Assembly: GCA_029858755.1 (NCBI GenBank)
Contig: JAOUEK010000077.1
Coordinates: forward strand, 1 to 7,750
Reading direction: 5' to 3'
DNA: 7,750 nt
Source of the DNA: Thermoleophilia bacterium
GTDB lineage: Bacteria > Actinomycetota > Thermoleophilia > Gaiellales > Gaiellaceae
Shown here piece after piece: positions 1 through 6,604 of the stretch. The number at the start of each line of letters is the position of its first letter. The stretch's first letter is position 1. The notes under the pieces are model-generated. The model made no database searches. It saw only the letters and a program-made list of their open reading frames with translations, and had not been told where the DNA came from. The position numbers were made by a program, and so were the translations under genes.

Positions 1-309
1 GACGTCTCGCTCGTGCTCCCCGCCAACGTCTCGCTGACACGGCTCGCCGCGCAGCTGCCCGCAGCCTCGGCGGCCGGCGTCGCCGCGACCACGACGTCCG
101 TCGACGCCGGGCTCCCTTCCGCCCCGACCGGCGTCGAGGTCGAGGGCTACACGGACAGCCAGCCGTCGGTCGCGCGCCTGCTCGCCCGGCTGCGCTCACT
201 GCCCAGCCTGAGCAACGTCCAACTCCAGTCGAGCACCCAGGAAGAGGTCGGTCAGAAGCAGGTCGTCCGCTTCGTCGTGCTCGCCGACATGGCCGGAGGT
301 GCCTCATGA
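1..309 (+). CDS. pilN: PilN-like type IV pilus inner-membrane assembly protein, C-terminal part (5' end outside window)
   Basis: The reading frame is open from base 1 and ends at TGA 307-309, leaving 102 residues; the start lies upstream of the window. The fragment begins with DVSLVLPANVSLTRL, which resembles the segment after the coiled coil in PilN proteins where the periplasmic ferredoxin-like domain begins. It continues through a variable Ala/Thr-rich stretch to GYTDSQPSVARLLARL, then NVQLQSS and VVRFVVLADM, consistent with the alternating helix and strand pattern of a PilN periplasmic domain. In the family, PilN is a bitopic protein that binds PilM in the cytoplasm and pairs with PilO to align the pilus machine. 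The stop overlaps the pilO start (ATGA), as expected for coupled partners. The family call rests on this pattern plus context, since the cytoplasmic PilM-binding tail and the membrane segment are not in the window. Confidence 0.75.
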   Translation, partial: DVSLVLPANVSLTRLAAQLPAASAAGVAATTTSVDAGLPSAPTGVEVEGYTDSQPSVARLLARLRSLPSLSNVQLQSSTQEEVGQKQVVRFVVLADMAGGAS

Positions 310-959
310 CCAGCGTGCTCCGCACCCAGCGGGGGATGCTCGCGGCAGGTGCCGCGGCCCTTGCGCTCGTCCTCGTCGCCGGCTGGTTCCTCGTCGTCTC
401 GCCGAAGCGATCGCGTGCGGACGAGCTCGTGGGCCAGGTGGCGGCAGCCCAGACCGAGCTGGCGCAGAAGCGCGCCGAGCTCGCCCGGCCGAGCGCCAAT
501 GTCCGCATCAGGGCCAACGACCTGTTCCGGCTGTCGAAGGCGCTCCCCGGCGCGATGGACACGGCGTCCGTGATCCTCGACGTCGACCGCCTCGCCCGCC
601 AGCACGAGCTGTCGTTCTTCTCGCTCACGCCGGAGTCACCGCAGGGCGGCGCAGGCTTCGTCCAGCAGCCGTACGGCGTGGTGCTGGAGGGACGCTTCGG
701 CGACGTCTCGCGGTTCCTCCGCGACCTGCGCACGCTCGTCAAGGTCAAGAAGGGCCGGCTCGACGCCCGCGGCCGCGTGTACGCGGTCGACCGGATCGAG
801 CTGAAGGAGCCCGAGACCGACAAGAAGTTCCCCGTCGTGAAGGCCTCGCTGACCGTGAACGCCTACAGCTACGCCGGCGACGCTGTCCCGCCGGGGAACA
901 CTCCTGAGACCACCACGACGTCGACGACCGGAACGGTCGCGGCAGGAGCGACTCCCTGA
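306..959 (+). CDS. pilO: PilO-like type IV pilus inner-membrane assembly protein
   Basis: The 217-residue protein starts at ATG 306, whose bases overlap the preceding TGA. A short basic N-terminus is followed by one membrane segment (about residues 11-31, rich in Ala, Leu and Val), then a periplasmic coiled-coil stretch (about 36-62, ADELVGQVAAAQTELAQKRA). A mixed alpha/beta domain follows (about 70-190), with VILDVDRLARQHELSFFSL and GRFGDVSRFLRDLRTL typical of the PilO ferredoxin-like fold. The tail (about 195-217) is Thr/Pro-rich and probably disordered. PilO forms heterodimers with PilN in the inner membrane and helps position the platform and pilins. Domain order and size fit the family, and neighbours on both sides are T4P genes. 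The Thr-rich tail is longer than needed for the fold and may be lineage-specific. Confidence 0.85.
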   Translation: MTSVLRTQRGMLAAGAAALALVLVAGWFLVVSPKRSRADELVGQVAAAQTELAQKRAELARPSANVRIRANDLFRLSKALPGAMDTASVILDVDRLARQHELSFFSLTPESPQGGAGFVQQPYGVVLEGRFGDVSRFLRDLRTLVKVKKGRLDARGRVYAVDRIELKEPETDKKFPVVKASLTVNAYSYAGDAVPPGNTPETTTTSTTGTVAAGATP

Positions 960-1795
960 TGGCCACAACCACTGTCGACACCGTCGCCGCGAAGCAGGCG
1001 AAGCAGAAGAAGATCCTGATCGTCCTCGGCGTCCTGCTGCTCGCCGTGGCCGTCCTCCAGGGCCCGAAGCTCTGGAAGCAGATCAACGGCGGCTCGACCG
1101 CGGCCGCTCCGACCAGCGCTGAGCAGGCGGATGCCGCAGCGGCTGCCGCCGCAGCCGCAGCGACCGGCGGCGTCGTCCCGGCGACCGCCGGCACAGCGGG
1201 CACCGCGCCCGCCACGCTGACCGCAGTGACGGTCGGCAGTGCCCGCGTCACCCCCGGCCCGGGCCAGCTCCGCACCTTCAGCCTGTTCACGCGGAAGGAC
1301 CCGTTCGTCCAGGCGCTTCCCAGCGAGACGTCCGGTGTGACGAGCCCGACCGCGGAGCCGACGCTGAGCGACACGCAGCCCGGTGCCAAGGCCGGCGCGA
1401 AGGCCGGCGCCGAGGCAGGCGCCGAGGCAGGGTCGGGCAGCGACGCAGGTGCAGGGACCGACTCCGGCTCGTCGTCGACGTCAGCCCCCCCGGAGGCTGC
1501 TCCCACGTACGCCACGCTCGGCATCAACGGCACCCCCGAGCAGCTCACCGTGAAGGACACCTTCCCGGCCCAGGACAAGGTCTTCGTGCTCGTCTCGCTG
1601 AAGCCGAAGGCTGCGAAGATCGCCGTCGCCGGCGGCGCCTTCACCAAGGGCGAGACGGTCACCCTGAAGATGGGCAAGGGCCTGACGCTGGTGAACACGG
1701 CCACCGGGGCCCGGTACGCCCTGAAGCTGCTCTACACCGGCACCGCGCCCGAGAAGGTGCAGGGGTTCTCGCAGGGCGCCAGCGAGGAGAAGTGA
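959..1795 (+). CDS. PilP/GspC-like bitopic protein of the type IV pilus operon, Ala/Gly-rich linker
   Basis: This 278-residue protein starts at ATG 959, overlapping the pilO stop (TGATG). A Lys-rich N-terminus (AKQAKQKK, residues 11-18) precedes one membrane segment (about 19-35). Residues 47-90 are a low-complexity Ala/Thr region including an unbroken run of ten Ala. A short conserved-looking stretch FTRKDPFVQALP (110-121) follows; an R/K-DPF motif is typical of PilP and GspC-type proteins just before their periplasmic domain. A second low-complexity linker with repeated AKAG and AEAG units covers 142-160 and runs on in Ser/Gly/Asp to about 176. The C-terminal 90 residues are beta-rich (TYATLGINGTPEQLTVKD to LKLLYTG) and could be a small beta-domain of the PilP/GspC homology-region kind. 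The position after pilN-pilO is that of pilP. Unlike proteobacterial PilP I see no lipobox; it looks anchored by a helix instead. Function is inferred from architecture and place, not from clear homology. Confidence 0.6.
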   Translation: MATTTVDTVAAKQAKQKKILIVLGVLLLAVAVLQGPKLWKQINGGSTAAAPTSAEQADAAAAAAAAAATGGVVPATAGTAGTAPATLTAVTVGSARVTPGPGQLRTFSLFTRKDPFVQALPSETSGVTSPTAEPTLSDTQPGAKAGAKAGAEAGAEAGSGSDAGAGTDSGSSSTSAPPEAAPTYATLGINGTPEQLTVKDTFPAQDKVFVLVSLKPKAAKIAVAGGAFTKGETVTLKMGKGLTLVNTATGARYALKLLYTGTAPEKVQGFSQGASEEK

Positions 1796-2337
1796 GCACA
1801 CGGCTCCGCCGCGAAGACGGGTTCGGCCTCGTCGAGCTGATCACCACGATGGTGATCCTCAACATCGCCATCTTCGCCCTGTTCGCGATGCTCAACGCCG
1901 GCGTGCTCTCGATCAGCCGCGCCAGCCGGACCTCCACCGCGGCGGTGCTCGCCGAGAAGCAGCTCGAGACGTACCGCTCGCTGCTGTACAAGGACGTCGG
2001 GCTCCACGCGTCTCTCGTCGCGAGTGCCAACGACGCGATCCATGTGTCCGACACGGCCGAGTGGAACGGGGGCGTGCAGGTGACGGCGGCCTCGTGCAAC
2101 GGCTCGCTTGCCCGGTGCCAGCCGATCCGCACCGGCGTCGTCGGGCCCGACAACCTCACCTACCGCCTCGACACCTACATCCGCTCGGTGACCCCGACGA
2201 ACGGCCGCGCAACCAAGCGGGTGACGGTGGCCGTGCGCCGCGAGAACAACCTCTCCGCGAACCCGCTGGCGAAGCTGACGGCGATCTTCGACCTCTCGAC
2301 GGGCTGCGTCGTCGGCTCGACGACCGCCCCCTGCTGA
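1792..2337 (+). CDS. Type IV minor prepilin (PilV/PulG-like)
   Basis: The 181-residue protein starts at GTG 1792, overlapping the previous stop (GTGA). The N-terminus RREDG-FGLVELITTMVILNIAIFALF is a textbook class III signal: prepilin peptidase would cut after Gly10, giving Phe at +1 and Glu15 at the conserved +5 position, followed by a helix of about 25 hydrophobic residues. The rest is a pilin-like head with four cysteines (102, 109, 172, 181), placed so that two disulfides are possible, one of them at the extreme C-terminus as in many pilin D-regions. The length and lone position beside pilN, pilO and pilC suggest a minor (priming or tip) pilin rather than the major subunit, but this cannot be settled from sequence alone. 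The head domain (residues 80-181) shows no specific family I can name. Confidence 0.85.
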   Translation: MSTRLRREDGFGLVELITTMVILNIAIFALFAMLNAGVLSISRASRTSTAAVLAEKQLETYRSLLYKDVGLHASLVASANDAIHVSDTAEWNGGVQVTAASCNGSLARCQPIRTGVVGPDNLTYRLDTYIRSVTPTNGRATKRVTVAVRRENNLSANPLAKLTAIFDLSTGCVVGSTTAPC

Positions 2338-2378
2338 TCCCGTGTCAGTGACTCAAGCCGTGACCACGACGCGCCGAT

Positions 2379-2383
2379 AGGAG
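2379..2383 (+). promoter_or_regulatory. Shine-Dalgarno site of pilC
   Basis: AGGAG lies 6 nt before ATG 2390. It fixes the pilC start and shows that this gene, unlike the overlapping genes upstream, has its own ribosome entry site after a 52-nt gap. I see no convincing promoter in that gap, so it is probably cotranscribed. Confidence 0.6.
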
Positions 2384-2389
2384 CCACGG

Positions 2390-3610
2390 ATGCCCTCCTT
2401 CTCGTACAGCGCCATCAACGCCCAGGGCTCGGTGCTCACGGGCGAGATCCAGGCGACGGACGCCTCGGCCGCGCGCGACGCGCTGCGCGGCAACGGCCTG
2501 CTCGCACAGTGGGTCAGGGAGCTCACCGGGCCGGCGCAGTCCACCGGCTCGGGCATCTTCAGCCGCGGCAAGAAGGTCAAGTCGAAGTCGCTGCAGATCT
2601 TCTCTCGGCAGTTCGCGACGATGATCGACGCGGGCCTCTCCGTCGTCACGGCGCTCGTGATCCTGGAGCAGCAGACCGACGACAAGGTGCTCGCGGTCGT
2701 GATCGACGACATCCGAGATCGTGTCGAGTCCGGCGCGCTGCTCTCCGAGGCGATGGCTTCCCACCCCGACGTCTTCAACCGCCTGTACGTGTCGATGGTC
2801 GAGGCCGGCGAGGCCGCCGGTGTGCTCGACATCGTGCTCGACCGCGTGGCGACCCAGATCGAGAAGGAGCAGAAGATCAAGCGCCGCGTCAAGGGCGCGA
2901 TGATCTACCCGACCGTCGTGCTCGCGTTCGCCTCGCTCGTCCTGGTCGGGATGCTGATGTTCCTCGTCCCGGTCTTCGTGAAGATCTTCAGCACGCTCGG
3001 CGGCGAGCTGCCGGTGCTCACCCAATGGGTGGTGAAGGCCTCCGACCTGCTGCGCGACCGCTGGTACATCGTCTTCCCGGTGATCGGCGGCGCGATCTAC
3101 GCCTTCTTCCGCTGGAAGAAGACCGAGGCCGGCCGGCAGGCATGGGATCGCTTCAAGCTGCGCATCCCGATGCAGATCGGCACCGTCGTGCGCAAGGTCT
3201 CGATGGCCCGCTGGTCGCGGACGCTGTCGACCCTGATCGGCTCCGGCGTGGACATCATCAAGGCGCTCGAGATCACGGCGCAGACCTCCGGCAACTGGGT
3301 GGTCGAGGAGGCGACGGCCGACGTGCGGCTGCGTGTCCAGGAGGGCGCCACGATCGCACAGCCGTTGATCGACGCGCCGATCTTCCCGCCCATGGTCTCC
3401 CAGATGGTGAAGATCGGCGAGGAGACGGGCGAGCTCGAGAAGATGCTGGAGAAGGTCGCGGACTTCTACGAGGAGGAGGTCGACGCCGCGATCCAGGCGC
3501 TGACCTCCATCATCGAGCCGATCATGATGATCGGCGTGGGCATGATGGTGGGCGTGATCATCATCGCCATGTATCTGCCCATGTTCCGCATGCTCACCTT
3601 GATCCAGTAG
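2390..3610 (+). CDS. pilC: Type IV pilus inner-membrane platform protein PilC (T2SF/GspF family)
   Basis: The protein has 406 residues, the usual PilC/GspF length. The N-terminus MPSFSYSAINAQGSVLTGEI is the standard PilC opening (F-x-Y-x-A-x-N-x-x-G). Two T2SF repeats follow: the first about residues 67-190 (FSRQFATMIDAGLSVVTALVILEQQ, then MVEAGEAAGVLDIVL), the second about 270-393 (RWSRTLSTLIGSGVDIIKALEI, then KIGEETGELEKMLEKVADFY). The GE-x-(A/T)G-x-L signature occurs in both. Membrane segments lie at about 173-195, 225-242 and 374-395. PilC is the inner-membrane platform on which the extension and retraction ATPases (PilB, PilT) act; those ATPase genes are not in the window. This is the last pilus gene on this strand before the copper operon. 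Confidence 0.97.
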   Translation: MPSFSYSAINAQGSVLTGEIQATDASAARDALRGNGLLAQWVRELTGPAQSTGSGIFSRGKKVKSKSLQIFSRQFATMIDAGLSVVTALVILEQQTDDKVLAVVIDDIRDRVESGALLSEAMASHPDVFNRLYVSMVEAGEAAGVLDIVLDRVATQIEKEQKIKRRVKGAMIYPTVVLAFASLVLVGMLMFLVPVFVKIFSTLGGELPVLTQWVVKASDLLRDRWYIVFPVIGGAIYAFFRWKKTEAGRQAWDRFKLRIPMQIGTVVRKVSMARWSRTLSTLIGSGVDIIKALEITAQTSGNWVVEEATADVRLRVQEGATIAQPLIDAPIFPPMVSQMVKIGEETGELEKMLEKVADFYEEEVDAAIQALTSIIEPIMMIGVGMMVGVIIIAMYLPMFRMLTLIQ

Positions 3611-3613
3611 CGG

Positions 3614-3659
3614 CGCGACTCGTCGATCGCATCGAGCGCGGCATCCCGGAGGCACGGGA
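3614..3659 (+). terminator. Pair of GC-rich hairpins after pilC, possible terminator
   Basis: Directly after the pilC stop, CGCG-A-CTCG (3614-3622) pairs with CGAGCGCG (3633-3640): two 4-bp stems with one bulged A and a 10-nt loop. A second hairpin, TCCCG (3644-3648) with CGGGA (3655-3659) and a 6-nt loop, follows at once. No T-tract follows, so this is not a classical intrinsic terminator. GC-rich hairpins without a T-tract are common at gene ends in high-GC actinobacteria. The pairing is seen; the terminator role is inferred. Confidence 0.35.
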
Positions 3660-3718
3660 ACGCGGTGCGGCCCACGCTCGCGGGAACCTCAGCACGTTCG
3701 TCCGGTGTACCGGCCCAC

Positions 3719-3747
3719 TTGCGCCCACCACGTCCCTCGTATACCCT
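3719..3747 (+). promoter_or_regulatory. Candidate promoter of the copZ-copA-csoR operon
   Basis: TTGCGC (3719-3724) could be a -35 element, followed 17 nt later by TACCCT (3742-3747). An alternative -10 is TATACC (3740-3745) at 15-nt spacing. Both match sigma-70 consensus poorly. The main support is position: the -10 candidates lie inside the CsoR palindrome, the usual arrangement for copper repression. Confidence 0.35.
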
Positions 3748-3757
3748 ACAGGGGTAT
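3741..3757 (+). promoter_or_regulatory. CsoR operator (copper-responsive)
   Basis: ATACCC-TACAG-GGGTAT is an inverted repeat with perfect 6-bp arms and a 5-nt centre. It matches the known GTATACCC...GGGTAT-type operators of CsoR repressors upstream of copZ/copA in other bacteria. It sits directly before copZ, in an operon that itself encodes a CsoR with the full copper ligand set. Binding in the absence of Cu(I) would block the promoter; Cu(I) loading would release it. Confidence 0.85.
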
Positions 3758-3762
3758 GGAGG
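3758..3762 (+). promoter_or_regulatory. Shine-Dalgarno site of copZ
   Basis: GGAGG lies 5 nt before ATG 3768 and decides between two in-frame ATGs. The upstream ATG at 3756 overlaps the right arm of the CsoR operator and has only operator sequence before it, so 3768 is the better start. Confidence 0.65.
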
Positions 3763-3767
3763 AGGGA

Positions 3768-3968
3768 ATGGAGAGGCTGGAGCTCACGGTGCCGGGGATG
3801 CACTGCGCCCACTGCGAGCGCGCCGTCGTCGAGGAAGTCTCGGCGCTGGAGGGAGTGGCGTCGGTCAGCATCGACCTCGAGACGAAGCGGGTGGACGTGA
3901 CGGGAACCCAGCTCGACGCCGCTGCGATCCGCGCCGCGATCGAGGAAGCGGGCTACCAGGCGGCGTGA
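3768..3968 (+). CDS. copZ: CopZ-type copper chaperone (HMA domain)
   Basis: From ATG 3768 the protein has 66 residues, the normal size of a single heavy-metal-associated domain. The N-terminus [20 protein letters not shown] carries the GM-x-C-x-x-C Cu(I)-binding motif (Cys13 and Cys16), and it ends with the usual EEAGYQA strand. It should fold as a ferredoxin-like beta-alpha-beta-beta-alpha-beta unit that takes up Cu(I) in the cytoplasm and hands it to CopA and possibly to CsoR. An earlier ATG at 3756 would add four residues (MEEG) but lies in the operator. The stop overlaps the copA start (TGATG), so the two are translationally coupled. Expression is probably controlled by the operator immediately upstream. 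Confidence 0.93.
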   Translation: MERLELTVPGMHCAHCERAVVEEVSALEGVASVSIDLETKRVDVTGTQLDAAAIRAAIEEAGYQAA

Positions 3969-6145
3969 TGGCCGTCGCCACGAGCGAGCGGGAGCGGCTG
4001 CAGCTCGAGATCGAGGGCATGACCTGCGCCTCGTGCGCGTCGCGCATCGAGCGGAAGCTGAACAAGCTCGACGGCGTCTCGGCCACGGTCAACTACGCCA
4101 CCGAGGCGGCCACGGTCGCCTTCGACCCGTCGGTCGTCGCCGTCGACGACCTGCTGCGCACGGTGGAGGCGGCCGGCTACCACGCGGCCCTCCCGGACGA
4201 GTTGGCGACAGCCCCCGACGCCGTGGCCGAGGTGCGCACGAGGCTCGCCGTCGGCGTCGCGCTCACCGCGCCGCTCGTAGCGCTCGCGATGGTGCCGACG
4301 CTGCAGTTCGGCGGCTGGGAATGGGTCGCCCTGGCGCTGTCGACGCCGGTCGTGCTCTGGGCCGGGCTCGGCTTCCACCGGGCGGCGCTCGCCAACGCAC
4401 GCCATCTCGCCGCGACGATGGACACGCTCATCTCGGTGGGAACGCTCGCAGCGTGGACGTGGTCTGCGATCGTGCTCGTGGCGGGCATCGACGCGCACAG
4501 CTACTTCGAGGTCGGCGCCGTGATCACGACGCTGATCCTCGTCGGCCGGTACCTGGAGCTCCGCGCCCGACGGCGGTCGGGCGAAGCGATCCGCTCGCTG
4601 CTCGAGCTCGGCGCGAAGGACGCGGCCGTGCTCCGCGACGGCGTGGAGACACGCGTGCCGATCGACGAGCTCGTCGTCGGCGACCTGTTCGTCGTGCGCC
4701 CGGGCGAGAAGATCGCGACCGACGGCGTGGTCGTGCAGGGCTTCTCCGCCGTCGACGCGTCGATGCTGACGGGCGAGCCGGTTCCGGTCGAGGTCGCCGC
4801 CGGCGACGAGGTGGCCGGCGCCACGATCAACACGTCGGGTCGGCTGGTCGTGCGCGCGGCGAAGGTCGGGGCTGACACGGCGCTCGCCCAGATCGCGCGG
4901 CTGGTCGCGGACGCGCAGGCGGGTAAGGCACCGATCCAGCGCCTCGTCGACCGGGTGGCGGGCGTCTTCGTCCCCGTCGTCCTCGTCGTCTCCGCTGCGA
5001 CGCTCGCAGGCTGGCTCCTCCTCGGCGGCACGGCGTCGGCGGCGTTCACGGCAGCGGTCGCCGTCCTCATCATCGCGTGCCCGTGCGCGCTCGGGCTGGC
5101 CACGCCGACGGCGCTGATGGTGGGCACGGGGCGCGGCGCGCAGCTCGGCGTCCTCATCAAGGGGCCCGAGATCCTGGAGCAGACGCGGCGGATCACGACG
5201 ATCGTCCTCGACAAGACCGGCACCGTCACCGAGGGATGGATGTGGGTCACCGACGTCGTCGTCGCGCCCGGGCACGACCGCTCCGGGCTGCTCCGGCTGG
5301 CCGGATCCGCCGAGGGAGCGAGCGAGCACCCGATCGCGCGGGCGATCGCGGCGTACGCCTTCGACGAAGTCGGCGAGCTGCCGTTGGTGGACGGGTTCAC
5401 GAATCGCTCGGGGCTCGGCGTCGAGGCCGTGGTCGAGGGCCGCGCCGTCGTCGTCGGGAAGCCGTCGATGCTCCGCGAGTGGGGCCTCGACCTCCCGGAC
5501 CAGCTCGTCGCGGCGCTCGTCGAGGCAGAGCGCGTCGGCCGCACGGCGGTCGCGGCCGCGATCGACGGCGAAGTCGCCGGGCTGTTCGTCGTCGCCGACC
5601 GGGTCAAGAGCTCGTCGGCTCAGGCGATCCGCGACCTTCGCGCCCTCGACCTCACACCGGTGCTGCTGACGGGTGACAACGAGCGCACCGCCACTGCCGT
5701 CGCCGACGAGGTCGGCATCGACGACGTGATCGCGAACGTCCTGCCCGACGAGAAGAGCGCCGTCATCTCGCGGCTGCAGGCCGAGGGCGCCGTCGTGGCC
5801 ATGGTCGGGGACGGCGTCAACGACGCGCCGGCGCTCGCGCAGGCCGACCTCGGGCTCGCGATCGGCACGGGCACCGATGTTGCGATCGAGGCGAGCGACC
5901 TGACGCTCGTCTCGGGCGACCTGCGCGCGGCCGCCGATGCGATCCGTCTCGCACGCCGGACGCTGCGGACGATCAAGGGCAACCTCTTCTGGGCATTCGC
6001 CTACAACGTCGCGGCGATCCCGCTCGCGGTCGCCGGGCTGCTGAGCCCGATCGTGGCCGCCGCCGCGATGGCCCTCTCGAGCGTCTTCGTGGTCACCAAC
6101 AGCCTGCGCCTGCGGCGCTTCCGCAGCCTCCGGGAGGTCAGCTGA
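3968..6145 (+). CDS. copA: Cu(I)-exporting P1B-type ATPase CopA
   Basis: The 725-residue protein starts at ATG 3968. It has one N-terminal HMA domain (about 10-75) with GMTCASC (Cys20, Cys23), then membrane helices from about 92. The actuator domain holds TGE at 268-270. The membrane metal site CPC is at 371-373, the phosphorylation motif DKTGT at 415-419 (Asp415 phosphorylated), the SEHP nucleotide-binding motif at 452-455, TGDN at 568-571 and the hinge GDGVND at 614-619. The last helices contain YN (679-680) and M-x-x-S-S (701-705), the residues that with CPC define the Cu(I)-specific P1B-1 subgroup. All catalytic motifs are intact. It exports Cu(I) from the cytoplasm using ATP. It is coupled to copZ by a TGATG overlap and followed by csoR with no gap. 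Confidence 0.97.
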   Translation: MAVATSERERLQLEIEGMTCASCASRIERKLNKLDGVSATVNYATEAATVAFDPSVVAVDDLLRTVEAAGYHAALPDELATAPDAVAEVRTRLAVGVALTAPLVALAMVPTLQFGGWEWVALALSTPVVLWAGLGFHRAALANARHLAATMDTLISVGTLAAWTWSAIVLVAGIDAHSYFEVGAVITTLILVGRYLELRARRRSGEAIRSLLELGAKDAAVLRDGVETRVPIDELVVGDLFVVRPGEKIATDGVVVQGFSAVDASMLTGEPVPVEVAAGDEVAGATINTSGRLVVRAAKVGADTALAQIARLVADAQAGKAPIQRLVDRVAGVFVPVVLVVSAATLAGWLLLGGTASAAFTAAVAVLIIACPCALGLATPTALMVGTGRGAQLGVLIKGPEILEQTRRITTIVLDKTGTVTEGWMWVTDVVVAPGHDRSGLLRLAGSAEGASEHPIARAIAAYAFDEVGELPLVDGFTNRSGLGVEAVVEGRAVVVGKPSMLREWGLDLPDQLVAALVEAERVGRTAVAAAIDGEVAGLFVVADRVKSSSAQAIRDLRALDLTPVLLTGDNERTATAVADEVGIDDVIANVLPDEKSAVISRLQAEGAVVAMVGDGVNDAPALAQADLGLAIGTGTDVAIEASDLTLVSGDLRAAADAIRLARRTLRTIKGNLFWAFAYNVAAIPLAVAGLLSPIVAAAAMALSSVFVVTNSLRLRRFRSLREVS
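6133..6138 (+). promoter_or_regulatory. Shine-Dalgarno site of csoR
   Basis: GGAGGT lies inside the end of copA, 7 nt before TTG 6146. This near-perfect site at ideal distance supports the unusual TTG start immediately after the copA stop. Confidence 0.7.
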
Positions 6146-6433
6146 TTGCACGGGTACGCCCACGAGAAGGACGCGATCGTCAAACGCCTGCGGCGCATCG
6201 AGGGGCAGGTTCGCGGGCTCGAGCGCATGGTCGTCGACGACCGGTACTGCATCGACATCCTCACGCAGATCGCCGCCGTGCGCACCGCGCTCGAGCAGGT
6301 CGGGGCGCGGCTGCTCGAGGACCACGTCACCCATTGCGTGTCCGCCGCGATCGCGTCGGGCGACGAGGCGGATGCCGAGGCGAAGACGAGCGAGCTGCTC
6401 GAGACCGTGCAGCGCTTCATGAAGACGCGCTAG
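6146..6433 (+). CDS. csoR: Copper-sensing transcriptional repressor CsoR
   Basis: The 95-residue all-helical protein begins at TTG 6146, directly after the copA stop. The N-terminal half has the family signature KRLRRIEGQVRGLERM (residues 13-28), which contributes to DNA binding. The Cu(I) ligands of the CsoR family are all present: Cys35 (in DDRYCIDIL), His60 and Cys64 (in EDHVTHC). This Cys-His-Cys pattern separates CsoR from the related RcnR (Ni/Co), FrmR (formaldehyde) and CstR (persulfide) groups. The family forms tetramers that bind DNA as apo-protein and let go on binding Cu(I). The matching operator before copZ indicates autoregulation of the operon. It is the last gene on this strand and converges with the redoxin gene. 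Confidence 0.95.
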   Translation: MHGYAHEKDAIVKRLRRIEGQVRGLERMVVDDRYCIDILTQIAAVRTALEQVGARLLEDHVTHCVSAAIASGDEADAEAKTSELLETVQRFMKTR

Positions 6434-6542
6434 GCGCCGTCTCCTCGGGTCACTCGGGCCGGATCTCCTCGGCACCGGCGAGCTCTGTGATCGCCCGCGG
6501 TCTCTTCGCTCCGATCGTCGATGAGGCAGCTCGTCCTCTCCG

Positions 6543-6603
6543 GGCTCGGCGCGGCCGTCGCAAGCGGTCGTGGTCGCAACCGCTCGCCCGCGTCCCCCGA
6601 GCC
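6543..6603. terminator. Nested inverted repeat in the convergent gap, possible bidirectional terminator
   Basis: Three nested pairs are visible: GGCTCGG (6543-6549) with CCGAGCC (6597-6603); CGCG (6550-6553) with CGCG (6589-6592); and AGCGGT (6563-6568) with ACCGCT (6579-6584). Only short unpaired stretches separate them, so a 61-nt structure could form from either strand. It begins one base after the TGA stop of the minus-strand redoxin gene and lies about 110 nt past csoR. There is no T-tract on either side. The rest of the 171-nt gap holds nothing I recognise. Confidence 0.45.
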
Positions 6604-6604
6604 G

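Noticed and set aside
1383..1430. Near-repeats of GCCGGCGCGAAG/GCAGGCGCCGAG type as a CRISPR or mobile-element repeat
   Set aside because: They are in-frame codon repeats for AKAG/AEAG within a coding linker, too short and uneven for an array.
745..1704. A 319-codon minus-strand open frame opposite the PilP-like gene
   Set aside because: Its Ala/Pro/Val-rich composition is the reverse reading of the Ala/Gly repeats, and the plus-strand gene is tied to its neighbours by start/stop overlaps.
2345..3655. A 436-codon minus-strand open frame opposite pilC
   Set aside because: Low-complexity Asp/Arg/His composition with no domain; it mirrors the real pilC gene.
3665..3967. N-terminal extension of CopA by about 100 residues in the open frame upstream of ATG 3968
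   Set aside because: The extension overlaps copZ in another frame and is Arg/Gly-rich with no domain; ATG 3968 overlaps the copZ stop and directly precedes the HMA domain.
3953..6475. An 840-codon open frame on the minus strand opposite copA and csoR
   Set aside because: It is Arg/Asp/His-rich with no recognisable domain, and lies opposite a gene with every P-type ATPase motif intact. Long antisense frames are expected at this GC content.
6543..6603. The 3' nested repeat as the SECIS element itself
   Set aside because: SECIS elements in 3' untranslated regions are an archaeal and eukaryotic arrangement; in bacteria the hairpin lies just after the UGA, where a good candidate exists.
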